Source: G036327475 sp036327475 (GTDB lineage Bacteria; Pseudomonadota; Gammaproteobacteria; Enterobacterales; Enterobacteriaceae). From it: a DNA stretch of 64,000 bases. The position numbers were made by a program, and so were the translations under genes. The stretch spans positions 1,426,001-1,490,000 of the forward strand of contig NZ_CP132913.1 in the NCBI RefSeq assembly GCF_036327475.1, given 5' to 3'. The notes below the pieces were generated by a model. It had not been told where the DNA came from, made no database searches, and saw nothing but the letters and a program-made list of their open reading frames with translations. Of the stretch, positions 49,295-61,124 are shown piece by piece (position 1 is the first letter of the stretch; each line of letters begins with the position of its first letter).

Positions 49295-49551
49295 ATGGAA
49301 AAAGAACTCTTTGACCAACTTACTAAAATGGAACAAATGGTGGCCATCGAAAAGGTGAACTGGCCCCAGCCACTATTCACCGCCACTACTCACGTGACGT
49401 TAAAAGCATGCGGGAATCACGCGAACTGACGCAAGGTGGATTTGCTGCAGCTGTAGGCGTTAGCCCTTCTCGCGTGCCGTTCGGCTCTTCTTTGAAATTA
49501 TTGCTAAAGATTGAACGCGACCCTTCTTCGCGACTCTTCTTTGCTAACTGA
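49295..49551 (+). pseudogene. Decayed XRE-family antitoxin
   Basis: ATG 49295 begins 'MEKELFDQLTKMEQMVAIEK', continued in other frames by 'GELAPAAIHRHYSRDVKSMR' and 'ESRELTQGGFAAAVGVSPSR' (helix-turn-helix). This is the layout of HigA/NadS-type antitoxins. Two frame changes and a scrambled C terminus. Lies immediately downstream of the toxin remnant. Confidence 0.7.
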
Positions 49552-51039
49552 GTTGTGCGCGATATAATTAAACTACTTTTCAGTTTACAAAACGCCGCCC
49601 CATCCCGCCACAGGTTTTTCCAATTTGCTTAACTTGACGTTATCTAATCCCCTCTGAATAAAGATTTTCATCATGTTTTTCAACTTATTGAATTCTCCAT
49701 CGATTCTACCGCGGACCACTTTCTGGGAAAAACTGTAATCACTTTCACTCTTTTCAATTTACACAGGCTGGCCAGATGATTTGTATCCTCGAAAAACTGA
49801 AATTATTTTCATATCGATAACCACAGGCAGGTGCGGTATAGCACCATTTTGTCACTTTCTTGTTCATTGCGGGCAGGCCGCATAAACGCGGCAGTATACC
49901 GCGAGAAATGGTTTCGCGATCGGATTTGGCACTACGTTTCTCTGAGCGCGTTCTGGGAGGCTTGACAGATTTAGTACCTGGTGAGGATTGTGTGGTTTTC
50001 GAGGCTTAAGTGTACTATATTACTTCTTAATGCCTTATGTATATACAGGAAGGTTATCTCTTTTTTTAATAGCGATTTTGTTGAAGAATGTTTTTATTAA
50101 CAAATATCATCGCACCGATGATGACATCATCTCCTATACTGATGTCATTGCCAAAATATATAATCTAACCGGCATGACGAACTCCGACAGTTAGGTTCTG
50201 CTTAACACAAAATTTTACCGGGCTTGCACTAATTAACACATCTTGTATTATACAAATAATTTAAAGTAACAATTAGTGCCAAATTGAATCCAAATTGGCT
50301 CTGTGAATGGGTATGTTGAGCGGACTACTTACTGATAACAGGTGTATTTTCCTCGGCCAGCGCTTCGGCCCTTATCTACTTTGCGCAAACGCATCATTGT
50401 TAGTCGGCTGACTGCTTGACGGGTGCAGCAGCTGGCTAATTGCTTTGCCAGCTGCTGCACAAAGGTAACAGTGTTTGGCATCAAATGCACCATGTTAATT
50501 TATTCCGACCCAATCCATGCCGTGATGAGATCATATTCTGCATTACCGCTTACTGCAATTAAGATGGCCTCCATTAACCTCAATGCTGTAATGACCCGTT
50601 GTAACCTGATGAATAGTGCTTGTAAACAGCGATGCCGTGCTGATCACAGTGGTTTGTCTGCCGCCTGGAAGTTGTTCACGGCTAATCAGTTCGCGTTTCA
50701 CTGTCTGCCGTCACTTTACGCATCATCAAGGTTTCACGGATGACCTGATTAGTTTTTCGCTTCCAGTCACTCGCTCGCGTGACGCGCTGCGATACCTCGG
50801 CGCACTGCTGCTGTAACTGCTCTCCCGGTTTCACGCTCGGCAAGCTTGTGCCATCCACATCTGACGAATGAAGGGCTCATCCGACCTTGCCGCCGGTAAA
50901 ACCGACGGAATCACTACCGGCAACGGCATGATGGAATCGACCGGCGTTACATTATCCGATTTTCCCTCTGCATCTAATAGTTAGATATATCTGCTGTTAG
51001 CCAAACACATCAGAATATGGAAAATATTCTGAGCAATTG
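49552..51039. other. Unassigned DNA between the toxin-antitoxin and terminase remnants
   Basis: No family recognised. The frames present are short (60-106 codons) and without homology that I know. The interval contains a perfect 14-bp inverted repeat (50423-50460). It may hold heavily decayed prophage DNA, judged only by its position. Confidence 0.4.
50423..50460. repeat. Perfect 14-bp inverted repeat with 10-base loop
   Basis: GTGCAGCAGCTGGC, then TAATTGCTTT, then GCCAGCTGCTGCAC. No T-run follows. It lies about 600 bases upstream of the P2-like terminase remnant. Confidence 0.8.
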
Positions 51040-51870
51040 AAAGGTGTAGCGCTGTAGCGCGGGCGCTTTATTTAAAACGTTATACCCCGCAGGAAATCGC
51101 CAGCGAGCTTAATTTGCCAAATCGACGTATCGTCTATTATTAGGCAGTAAATAGCGCTGGTCTGAGTTGCTCTCTCACGGATCAACAGAAGAAGCATTGC
51201 ATCATCGCATTCAAACGTTAACATTACATGATGGCAAATCAAAACTTGAGCTTCAAGCACTGAACAGCAAGAACTGAACAACCTGATGGCCCATCTGGTT
51301 AAGATGCGCGCTCAGCATAATAAACATCAGGAAGATTTGGTAGAAGCTCGCTATATCAAGGTGATTATCAACCGGGACGAGCAAAGACGATAAACCACAC
51401 AAGCCTGGCAAATTCGTGGATAGCAAAGACTGTGTATTGCGTCCGATTGCAACTGTGAGGTGTGGCGAGGTAGAAAAATTCCGCGTGTTAGGTGTGTTTC
51501 ACTGACAGGGGATGAACTGGAGCTGGTAAGCGGCACAGATTAAGAAATTGTTTGGCCAATACAATATGACGCACATCGATGTAGACACTACCGGCCTGGG
51601 CAGCGGTGGTTTTGAAAGCATACAACATGTTGCCATACGTCAGACCGTGGCAACCTGTTATGGCGTTGAAACAAAAAATCGCCTTTGATAAAGATGATCG
51701 ACATCGACGTTGTTGGCGCGGAGTGGAATGAGGAAGAAGAAACCGAAATCGCCGCCAGCTTTATGACAATACGCTGCGCGTCCACCGCCAGCGGTAACGC
51801 CATGGTATTTATCGCCGACCGCATCGCCGAAACTGGCCACGCTTTTGACCGGTTGACGTTCGGTGCGTAG
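51040..51870 (+). pseudogene. P2-like phage terminase ATPase subunit (gpP), decayed
   Basis: 'ARALYLKRYTPQEIASELNL' with 'PNRRIVYY', 'HRIQTLTLHDGKSKLELQAL', 'FGQYNMTHIDVDTTGLG' and 'EIAASFMTIRCASTASGNAM' match, in order, the N terminus and the C-terminal nuclease part of P2-type terminase large subunits. About 830 bases remain of an expected 1.8 kb; the Walker ATPase core is missing. Several frames. Confidence 0.8.
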
Positions 51871-51974
51871 CAATTTTAGAGGCCCACAACGGCTGGGGCG
51901 GTGATCGCTCTCTATCCATTACCGGCGTTATATACTCGCCAGTGCAAAACCGAGGAAGTTGTGATGCTACAATA

Positions 51975-52400
51975 GGAACGGCCAATGATTTACCCGCTGG
52001 AGAATATCATATTTCGGATTACATCGGCGGCATTCGTTTCGCATTGCTGAATGGTGAAGCACCAATATTCAGGCGCCGCTACTATCACAGCGGTACCCAT
52101 ACCGACGGCGTGTTCTATTCTAATGATCCGAATATGACGGAAAATTATACAGAAGCTTGAACAATCAAAAGAGATCGGCAACTTTAGCGCGATATTTGAT
52201 ATACCGAACAGGCGATCCTAACGGTATTAAATTTGTCCACATAGTGGATATTAGTGCAAAAGATGAGTTTTAGAACGTCAAAGTATCAGCGCGCAAGATG
52301 TTTTGACGGCTCACTGATTTTAGGCTGGGCTTGCTGGGATAATCCCGACAAATGTTGATTTTGAAAAGGGGAGACGCAAGAGAGTGAGCGATTCATTATA
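51975..52400 (+). pseudogene. P2-like phage portal protein (gpQ), decayed
   Basis: 'LPAGEYHISDYIGGIRFALL', 'FRRRYYHSGTHTDGVFYSND' (portal motif around 'RRKYYxNGAHAG'), 'NGIKFVHIVDISAKDEF' and 'GIIPTNVD'-like sequence fit the middle of P2-type portal proteins. The first half and the C terminus are gone. It follows the terminase remnant, the P-then-Q order of P2 phages. Confidence 0.7.
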
Positions 52401-52438
52401 ATCAGTTAAAATCATAAAATATTTCCAAAGCAATAAAC

Positions 52439-52640
52439 ATGCGTGTAATGAGAATTGAGTGCCCATCATGTGGAGCAAAGTCAATAATCAGAAAAACAAC
52501 ATAAAAGCACCGTGAATTAACAAATCCATAGCGTGACTTGTACTGACTATGAATGCGGTCATACTTTCATAATGAATATCACCTTTCCCTACATGATTAG
52601 CCCTTGCACTCAAAGAAGGATAATTTCTTTGAGCAGCACT
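52439..52640 (+). pseudogene. ogr: Ogr/Delta-type late-gene activator, decayed
   Basis: ATG 52439 begins 'MRVMRIECPSCGAKSIIRKT' and after an in-frame stop continues in other frames with 'YECGHTFIMNITFPYMISPC'. The CxxC...CxxxxC zinc-finger layout and wording match the Ogr/Delta family that activates late genes of P2-like phages. Interrupted by stops and a frameshift. Confidence 0.82.
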
Positions 52641-54250
52641 GACAATTGTACGATGCAAGAGCGGCTCACACCGTCGAGGCCGGAGCAGAACGTGTTGGAT
52701 CAGGTATAACCTACCCCTTCAATTGCCAAATGCAATGTGATCATCGCCGTTTATGCGGCGCCTTCCAGGGAGAGCTCAGGTCGCAACTATCTACGAAATG
52801 GGATGGCGCTATAGTGTGTTCAATCCCGGTTCGCCGATGAGTGCGGCATCACCGGGCGCATTGACACAATACACGCCATCAGGCAGAATACCGATCTGGT
52901 CACTATCATGTTGAAGTCGACCATGTCTGGATGCACAGTCAAAAGAAGAGCACTTCATTCGTTCAGTCGCATTCATAAGGTTCACTGAAAATTACTGGCT
53001 GATAGACTGGCGCAGTTCAATGATCGAGAGTATGAACTCTTTACTCTTCCTTACTCGGCAGGATTAGCGTAACCATCGGTGGAAATTATTACGGTAAGTC
53101 AAAGACACGACGGTTTGCCAAGGTTTCGATAAAACAGGATTCAATAATCCGGTAGTACCTTTATATTCCGTGGCTAACGTGGGCTGCTTTCCGCGGAGAT
53201 CGCGGAGATACATAATTTTATCCATATATTGCAATTCAACTCCGTAAAACATCAATGGTTAACCGCAAATACATCTGATTAATTTTGTCATCAGCGTCAT
53301 TAGCGACAAGATCCTGATCCTCTCCCTCAATCCATTGAAACCCATCGCCGGTGCCATCAGCCTATGGTGTTGCCCATACATTGCCGATCGACCCCAACTT
53401 TGACGTCAGCGCTGTTGACGTAGCGAACGCCCGGCATCCGACGATTTCCATGTCTTTGTGAGTCAACAAGCAGCCGAAGGTCAGCACATCCTTATTGTCG
53501 ATTACGGAAACGGAGGGTTCTGGCATATGGTGAACCAAGTCTCAATCTGCAATAATACAGGCTATCGGGTACCGGCATACGTTTAAAGGTACCGGCATAC
53601 GTTTAATCGCCAACGTACTCCTGTGGGCTGGCGTAGGTGCCCATCATCGGAAAGATAGCGGACTAAAGCATTGTCGGCTCCCAGTAAATAAGGTCAATTT
53701 CTTCAGAATGCGAGCAAGAATAACCACGGTTGCGTCAATCTGCAATCTGCTTATTTGCGGTGGTGTCCAGCCTGTCAACAGCAGGGTACAGTATATCGGT
53801 ATTGGCCCTGGCGGCATACAAAACAGAAAGACGTCGGTATGACCCTATTATCCTATGGTGAGCCAGCGGGTTAGCATGAGCATGGGCCATTGACGGTTGC
53901 GCATTATGCGCGGCGCCGGCGTCATGAGGCTTTAAACTTTAGACTTCAGGCACGAAGTGAGTGGAAGGAGGTGGGGCGTCAAAGGAAAGAGATAAACAGT
54001 ACAAGGCGTCGAGCATTAAGCAACAGGAGGCAGGAATTATCTATTTGAAGGATTCTGTAGTCTGAGGCCATCTTGATCCATGGAGCATTCCATTTTATCG
54101 ACTCCCACACCGTATGGCTGCCGACCATTACGCCAGCAACCGCCGCTTCGAGACGACTTTCTTCTGGCCGCAGCGCCCCAGTTCTTTTCCCTGTAGATCG
54201 CCATCTGCGTTGATCCGCAATGCAACCGTGCAACTAAGGCCAAAACGTCT
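52641..54250. other. Unassigned DNA between the prophage scrap and waaL
   Basis: No family recognised. A minus-strand frame (53255-53064) contains 'LATEYKGTTGLLNPVLS', vaguely like beta-barrel porins, but too little to name. A 20-base tandem duplication lies at 53568-53607. Confidence 0.4.
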
Positions 54251-55230
54251 ATGTTATCCAGGCTGGAAAATGCCGCGCTAACATTGTTCACGGCCTTCTT
54301 GTTTTTCAGCACTCTGTTTTGCAATGTCACGAAAGTCAACAACCTGTCCATGTGTTCTGCGCGCTGCTGCTGGTGAGTCTGTTGATGCGCGGGCAGCTCT
54401 ATCGTGACCTGCGGCAGGATCGGATAACGTTACAAGGGCTGAGCTTGAAGCCTATTGGTGGTCTATTTCGCAATTAGCGTGGTACAAACTTCCTCTACGT
54501 TAACCCACAGATTGTACCTGATTATATTCATTCTACTGGGGTCGCTGGCGCTGCAGGATGCGAGTCGTCATATGATGATGTTCGCCATGATCACCGGGGT
54601 TACGGTGCTGTCGGTGTTTACCATCGCCCCGATGCCGGCAAAGTCCTTTATTTGCGCAAAGTTTCCGACCGCAATCCCAGCCCTGACAACGTGATCGATC
54701 TAGCGAACTTTGCGCCATCGCTATCATGCTGAGCATGTGTTGGTGGTCATCCAGCGGTCATGCTGGTGATAACTCAAAGCCGCTGTCCCTTGCTAGCGTT
54801 GGCGCTGGCGGCGTCCAGCGCCGCGTCGCGCGCTATGGCTGGGTGCGCTGCTGGCGGCGCTAATGCTGATTTTCACTCCGCTCGGCGAGCTGTTGTTGCG
54901 TTTTAAGAGCTTAAGCAATGAATCCGAACTGCGTATCAGTATCTGACATCATATTTTGATGGAAGTAAGCCTGCATCCCTGGTTCGGGCTGGGTTTCAAG
55001 CACGAGCTGGGTTTCATCAATTACGACAGCACGCACATCAATACCGCCCATAGCGTCTATCTCGGTGCGCTTTACAGGGGCGCTGTCGGCCTGGCGTTGC
55101 TGGCCTCGTCAGAATATCGCCTGGACACGGTGCTGTATTTTTTATGCTGTTGTTTATCGCTTTGCAGGGCATGCTTATGATAAGTAATTCGCGCGAGATG
55201 TGGATTTTATTTGGTTACCGTTGGCAATAG
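54251..55230 (+). pseudogene. waaL: Decayed O-antigen ligase WaaL
   Basis: WaaL joins O antigen to the lipid A core in the periplasm. ATG 54251 begins 'MLSRLENAALTLFTAFLFFS' (first membrane segment). Hydrophobic segments follow in changing frames, then 'SLHPWFGLGFKHELGFINYD' and 'HINTAHSVYLGALYRGAVGL', which is the large periplasmic-loop and 'H(N/S)xYLxxLxxxG' signature of the Wzy_C/WaaL family. Frameshifts and stops break it. The neighbouring glycosyltransferase remnant fits an LPS core locus. Confidence 0.78.
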
Positions 55231-55234
55231 TGTT

Positions 55235-55740
55235 CAGCGCCGGCAGCCGTGCGTCTTCCGGATAATCCCCATCGCGACGGTGGTAGACGACAAGCGAGCC
55301 ATGTCGGCCGGTTTGTCATCCACACAATAACGTCTCCAGCGGCAGCTCGCGCACCGCGAGACGATCGATGACCTAACTATATCGCATTATCGTAATGCGG
55401 TGCTCAGATGTTATAGGCTACCAACCCGTTTTAAGCCGACGTGTGTTGTATACCACGACCAATGGAGTGTTAAACGTATCGCGGCGCCAGGTGGTGCAGG
55501 AGCCGTAGCCTTTCTTAGTTCGCTACATCATCAAAATCGGATATTCGCTTATCGTAGCAGTAGGTTTGATGTACAGCATCGTAACGGGCCAGCAATGTCT
55601 GGCACGCGACCGGTTAGTACCGAGATATGATAGCCATTGTCGGCCAACTGTCTAGCGGTGCCGGTGGTAATTACCATGCCGCCGATCGTCCAAACGCAGC
55701 AACAGGATCCGCTTGATCTTGTCCAGTGCCCAGGACTGCG
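55235..55740 (-). pseudogene. Decayed family 9 glycosyltransferase (heptosyltransferase type)
   Basis: Minus strand near 55735: 'KIKRILLLRLDD', then in shifted frames 'GGMVITTGTARQLADNGYHI' and 'SVLTGRVPDIAGPL'. The pattern 'RILLLRLDDIGDMVLTTP..' is the N terminus of GT9 LPS core glycosyltransferases (WaaC/WaaF/WaaQ type). Only the first about 100-150 residues are traceable, then 'CYDKRISDF' and decay. It converges on waaL. Confidence 0.7.
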
Positions 55741-58700
55741 GTCGACAGGTCAAATTTAGCCAAGCATTTAGCGCCTTAAATTTCAGTTAGCGAAGCGCCG
55801 CTTTTCGCTGCGATCAATTTCTCTTAAGGTATACATACCTGTCCGCCAAGCTGGAGCAATTCAGTGCCCAGGAAAATACCAAGATAACAAGCATGCTAAC
55901 TAACTGCAAGAAAGCGCTTACTACAACCAGTAAACCACCACGATTATAAACTCGATTACTATTAGCAATGAATAACGGTTACAGTCGATTAATGAGCTTG
56001 GCGCATAGACGCATGCACAGGAAGGCGACTAATAGGTTGTCGCCGATTCAGATATCATCTTGCTAAACCAATCTTGGCCAATAAGTGTTGACGCTTTCGC
56101 TGCCGTGCGCGAACCGCCAGCGTCTGGCGGGCGTAGAATAAGAGAGGAAAACCTGATGCAGAGCACAACACTAATAACGGCATCGCCATCCCATTAGTGG
56201 GATTTTGAGTCTACCAGATCGCTAAACTTTTCGAATGCGAGCACGTGGTGCTGGATACCATCACTGTGGGTATCGCCTAATAATAGATACTCGTATCAAA
56301 ATGAAATTCAGGTGGCAGCGTATTAAAACAAAGCGGTTTGCCGCATTATAAGTTGTTTATGATGACTAAACTTTGGCTATAGTATGCCAGGTAGCCAAGG
56401 CGCGATTCGAGCAATCCCTTAATCGCTTGCAACTTGAACCCGTACCTACAGCGATGTCCACGGCGCCTGGTGAGCAATGAAGGAATCGTACCAGGCAGGC
56501 GGGTAAGATACGAGTGATTGGCACGAGCAATTTCCATCCTGATCGCCTTGCCTAGCGTATCGTCACCTGGATGAAAAGCAAGGCATCTAACCAGGGCCTA
56601 GGCCTCTTCGCTGAAAAGCGTCAGGAGGTATTCCAACACTTCAGCTGGCGGCAATCGCCAATTCGACAACCGGTCGGCTTAATGCGCAGGACTCATCCTG
56701 TCGGCTGTCATTGATCGGTAGCAAAACCCGATTAATAATGATTTATTCAAAACTATTTGAATTACCTATGCACATTAAGTACAATGTCTTTAACGCAGCG
56801 TCCAAAGACTACCAGGCGTATGTCGCTATTATTAATATAGATATAAATAGCCGCACATTTTATAGAATAAAATTAACAATACCTAGAGATGAAAAATGAA
56901 TATCTCAGCAGCAATTTCGAGCGCTCAGATAAACGTATTGCACTCTCTTCGAGAGGATATCATCAAGGGAGATGACTTAGCAAATAGTTAATTTTCTCAG
57001 CGCATTAACTATTCGTTGTGCTATCCTCTAGCGATAAACCGTTAATTAAACTTATTCACTAAGTCATAAAGGCATATCAATCTGCATGAGTGACAACGAC
57101 AAAGCAACCGTTTACTTGTTGGAGTTGGACCCGTTAGCCAGGGTGAATTACAGTCTTTTCAACGGGTTTCGTGGCAAGCAATGTCACCATTGCCACAGCC
57201 AACTCACACCGTCACTAATAGCAATATAGTGGATTTGAGAACCGCTCGCGAATTGAGCCTGTCGCGCTTTTGCCGCTGCGCTGCTCGTCTATAGCAGAGA
57301 AGTCTGAGGCACGCTGCTTTCCCGATCCGCAAATACTGTTGACTTAGTCGCTCGCGCTACCCTCTTCTGCTTATCATTAAGCGACCTCAGCCCATTAAGT
57401 CCTAAGGGGACTGTGCTGATAGAAGGTAAGGCTCTTTTATTCAGCGTCTACGCGTCCGCCGATAATGACACCATCCCCGCAAGCCCATTTTCCCGCACTG
57501 GCAGGCCGCATTTTCGCAGGGTGTAGTGGTTTAATTAATACACAGCCGCAGCAGAGGTTACTCATCATAAGGCGGAACAAAATAGTGCTGAGAAAAACGC
57601 TTACCGCTCTGGATCCTGCCGGAAAACGTCTGGCCTTATCGATGAGAACGAGCTTGCCGCTAATGTTGGTCGTGAAGGCTCATAATGTCATCGATTAATC
57701 TCAACATGACTATTGACTGCTATGAGACACCTGACTCAATAAAACGAAAGAGAGTAATATTTTGACTGTTATAGTGGAATAAATAAGTAATCCACGGTAA
57801 TAGATTCAGCGTTTTGTAGCTTGAGCATCAGTAATGCGCCATCATGAAATACAATACATTCGATGATTCTGCTTTAGATACCATTCCTTTTCTTTTGACG
57901 CATTCGTAACGCTTACCAATTAACAATAATTTGCATATATTATCAAGAAGAAATAATAAAAATTAACCACTAATACGAATAAACGACCACTATGATACAG
58001 GGTCGTACAATCCATCAACACTTACCCTCCATATTGGTGAAACTAAGAATCATAGCCATTACATTGATAACGTATTAATGATCTTTATTAACCTTCTCAT
58101 GAAAACCGGCACAGCCTTCCATGGAAGTAGTCAATCTAACAATTAACTCCATGCGCTCTAACGGCACTAACTCATCAAACGTGAGGTCTATTGACCCTTA
58201 TCGTTACAACATGATTTTTTGTAAATTGTCGCATCACCCAGATAATAGATAGTTAATATATCAGGCGAAATACTACCTTTATAATGTTAAAATTGTAAAA
58301 GCGCAACCACAATTCATCCGTATTCCTGCATAGAGAAATAGGCTCGATACAACAGCGAAATCCTGGAGGGTAGCCCGTGAAGATTCCTTTTATAATGGAA
58401 CAAAATATTTCCATTACACTTCTTTAGTTTTTATAAGGAGAGAAATGAATGAGGGCTCATCATGCGATTAATTGCGCCGGGGGAGCGCCTGGTTGGCGAT
58501 GCACCCGAAGGGCATACACAGTTTGCCGGCGATAGGGCGAAAACATCGCACCATCGCTATGTTTTTGGCCTACGCCCCATCTTCGATCTGAGATCGAGCA
58601 GAATCAGTTTTGAGCTGTCCCGTTTCTGACGTTGGGAGGCTTGTGACGTTGCGTCGAGGTCAAAAATCGCGAATAATGACGCTGTCAACCTGAGCGATTG

Positions 58701-61119
58701 ACATCAATGGCAATCATTACACATAGGGATGAAATCCTAGAACAATTAAATCTTCAGAGTAGGCGGTGCTTTCCAGCCGCCATGTCAGCTCATGGTAGCC
58801 CGTTTTTGCTAGCTTCATAAGCTATCACTTTTTATTAAAAACCAGAAGAATAAGCGATTAAAATTAAGCGTTAATCTAAGCGATCAATAACAATTTACAA
58901 GAAATAATGTTTCTTTGTGGAAGCCATGCCATGTTAAGTGTAAATTTTCCAACCTTAAAATTGAGTATTGTGAGCATCTCAATATCACGGCCTAAATCTT
59001 TCAGTGTGCTATAAAAGAGACTTATACATCTTCTGATGTAGTGGTTAAATGCCTGGCAAATACGAGCGTCCGTCTAGAATAGCTCACCGAACGCGCGAAA
59101 TCAAAGTTAGAAACAAACACTCGCAGTTCCAGCAAGTAACCTTAATCAATGGTGAAATCTATGATGCAAGCACATTTGCCTTGATATTTGTTGGTTTAAA
59201 CTCGATCGTGATATCCACGCCCGGCCCGGCGTACTGTTGGAGGGTAGTAAACGATTTATCACCAATTATCAGTTCAGTGAACTTAGCAACAGCCAGTGGC
59301 TAATTGAATTGAAGGCCGCCTTCTGATACGGGACCTGTTCTGCACCCTGAATTGAAGGATCAAAGTCTAAAAATGCCTTTTGTGCAAGATATTCGTATCC
59401 TTGCCAGAGTGATAAATGTCCTCTGGACATTTCATTGAAAGTGCCACTTTTATTGTTTCTCTTTTACGCATCTTGAGTCGGTGTGCGGTAACAGGCCCGA
59501 CAGTGGCTAATCGTATCAAATACATTTAACTCAATATAAATTTCGTATAAAGTTATTCACTGCACACGAAAAATCTTTTTCTTATTTTGGCTTATTCATC
59601 TATTCAATTCGAGCCGCGTTTTATGCAACCTACTCTTTGCTCTCGCCAGTATCACCGCAAATTTTTTCCGCCGCCACACGAGGAGCAGGCGCTGCAGCGC
59701 CGTTTGGAAAATTATTTCAACCGATTCACCCAACCGACAAAGCGGACGTCATTGCACAACTGTTGGCCGCGCCACCTAAACCCGGCGGAGCGCTCAAACC
59801 TAGCATTTCCAGGCGAGACGCCAGGTTTGAGCCTCGCGCTGTACGATCGCATGGTATAAAATGGAGAATACACTGTGTCATATGGGGTTAAAATGGCAAA
59901 CAATACAACCGACGGTGACCGGCGGAAGCCGCACTTAACGATGTGTGGAAAAATTTCTGTCAATTGACCCAGTTGTCGGCAGATTTAGCGCCATCGCACT
60001 AGCGAGAAACAGATCGACTGACATGTGCTGCATCAGAGCATTTCGCTCCGTGAGCGTCCCATGACAATGTAGTAATGTAGTGGTGAGTCCAACCGTGCTC
60101 TACAATCCGATACACCAGAACAGCATCAAAGATGTTGCGCGCTACCTGCGCGATGAATTGACTCTGCGCTTCAACCCTGGCGCGGGAGAAGTTAAAACAA
60201 TCTATGGAGTGGGTGAGTGCTGCTGTTGCTGATGATGTCCACCCCATTTGAAGGAACTGTGCTGATCGGGTATTTCAGCGCGGTCGTCGCGATGAAAAGA
60301 TAAGTATTGGCATTTCGCCATTTTTGACAGTCGGACGACAGCGACACTGAATCACACACTGAACCACTACCAAAGGAAGGGCTACTCGCTCAGTTAGTAC
60401 CCAAAAGCGCGAGCACTATTATACAACTGCGCCACTCATGCCTTTTTCTCAGTCGCTATTTACCTTAAAGAAAAAGAAAACGTATTGGCGCGGACCGGAG
60501 CAATGGGCAGTTGTTTAAGACTACTGCCAAGAGACCGCGGATTTAACACCCATGCTGGGTCAAGAAGCGCCTTAAGCAGCATGATGTTGCGTCGCTATTG
60601 TTAGAGCACCCAATAAACGGCTATCATTCCGACGAGTGGGCAATGATGCAAAATGAACTAGTTTTACAGCGCGCGCCTAACGCGGCACAGCACAGGTGCA
60701 CCACCGGGGAACCGGACAAGCGCTTATCCTGCCCATCAGTGCTGGCATGACTGGCGCAACGCCGCGACCTCTTTCGCTAACGCAGCAATACGCGCGCTGA
60801 TAATTTTATCTTGTAAAGCAGGCCATTGCGATCCGGCGAGCTGTTCAGGCTATTTGTTTACCCACAAGCATAGCATTATGCTCCCGCAGCCGCACTTCAG
60901 TGCCAAACATGCTCTAACTGGTGCTGCAACGACTGGTACTCCTGTCGTCACACATGCTGGCGCTGTATTAGTGTTCCAGCAGTGAAAGGCCGCATCATAA
61001 ATGCGTCTCCAACCCTTGCAACAACATGCCTCTTCCTTTCATCGGTCTTTAGCGCAGTATGATGATTGTCCAGCACGGAAACAAACCCATTGTCGCCGAC
61101 CGCCCTGTCAGCGTCCTTG
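55741..61119. other. Long gene-poor region of unknown content
   Basis: More than 5 kb without a gene I can name. Frames reach at most 90 codons and share no family I know. The part 57.7-59.4 kb is clearly AT-rich, unlike the GC-richer surroundings. Short translated pieces at 57087-57300 (plus, from ATG 57087, 'MSDNDKATVYLLE' then frameshifts) and 59627-60600 (plus) look like frameshifted coding sequence because neighbouring frames continue each other without obvious gaps, but I cannot identify them. Confidence 0.5.
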
Positions 61120-61124
61120 GCGCA

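Noticed and set aside
53064..53255. Possible beta-barrel porin fragment on the minus strand
   Set aside because: Only one short phrase ('TEYKGTTGLLNP') is suggestive; not enough to name.
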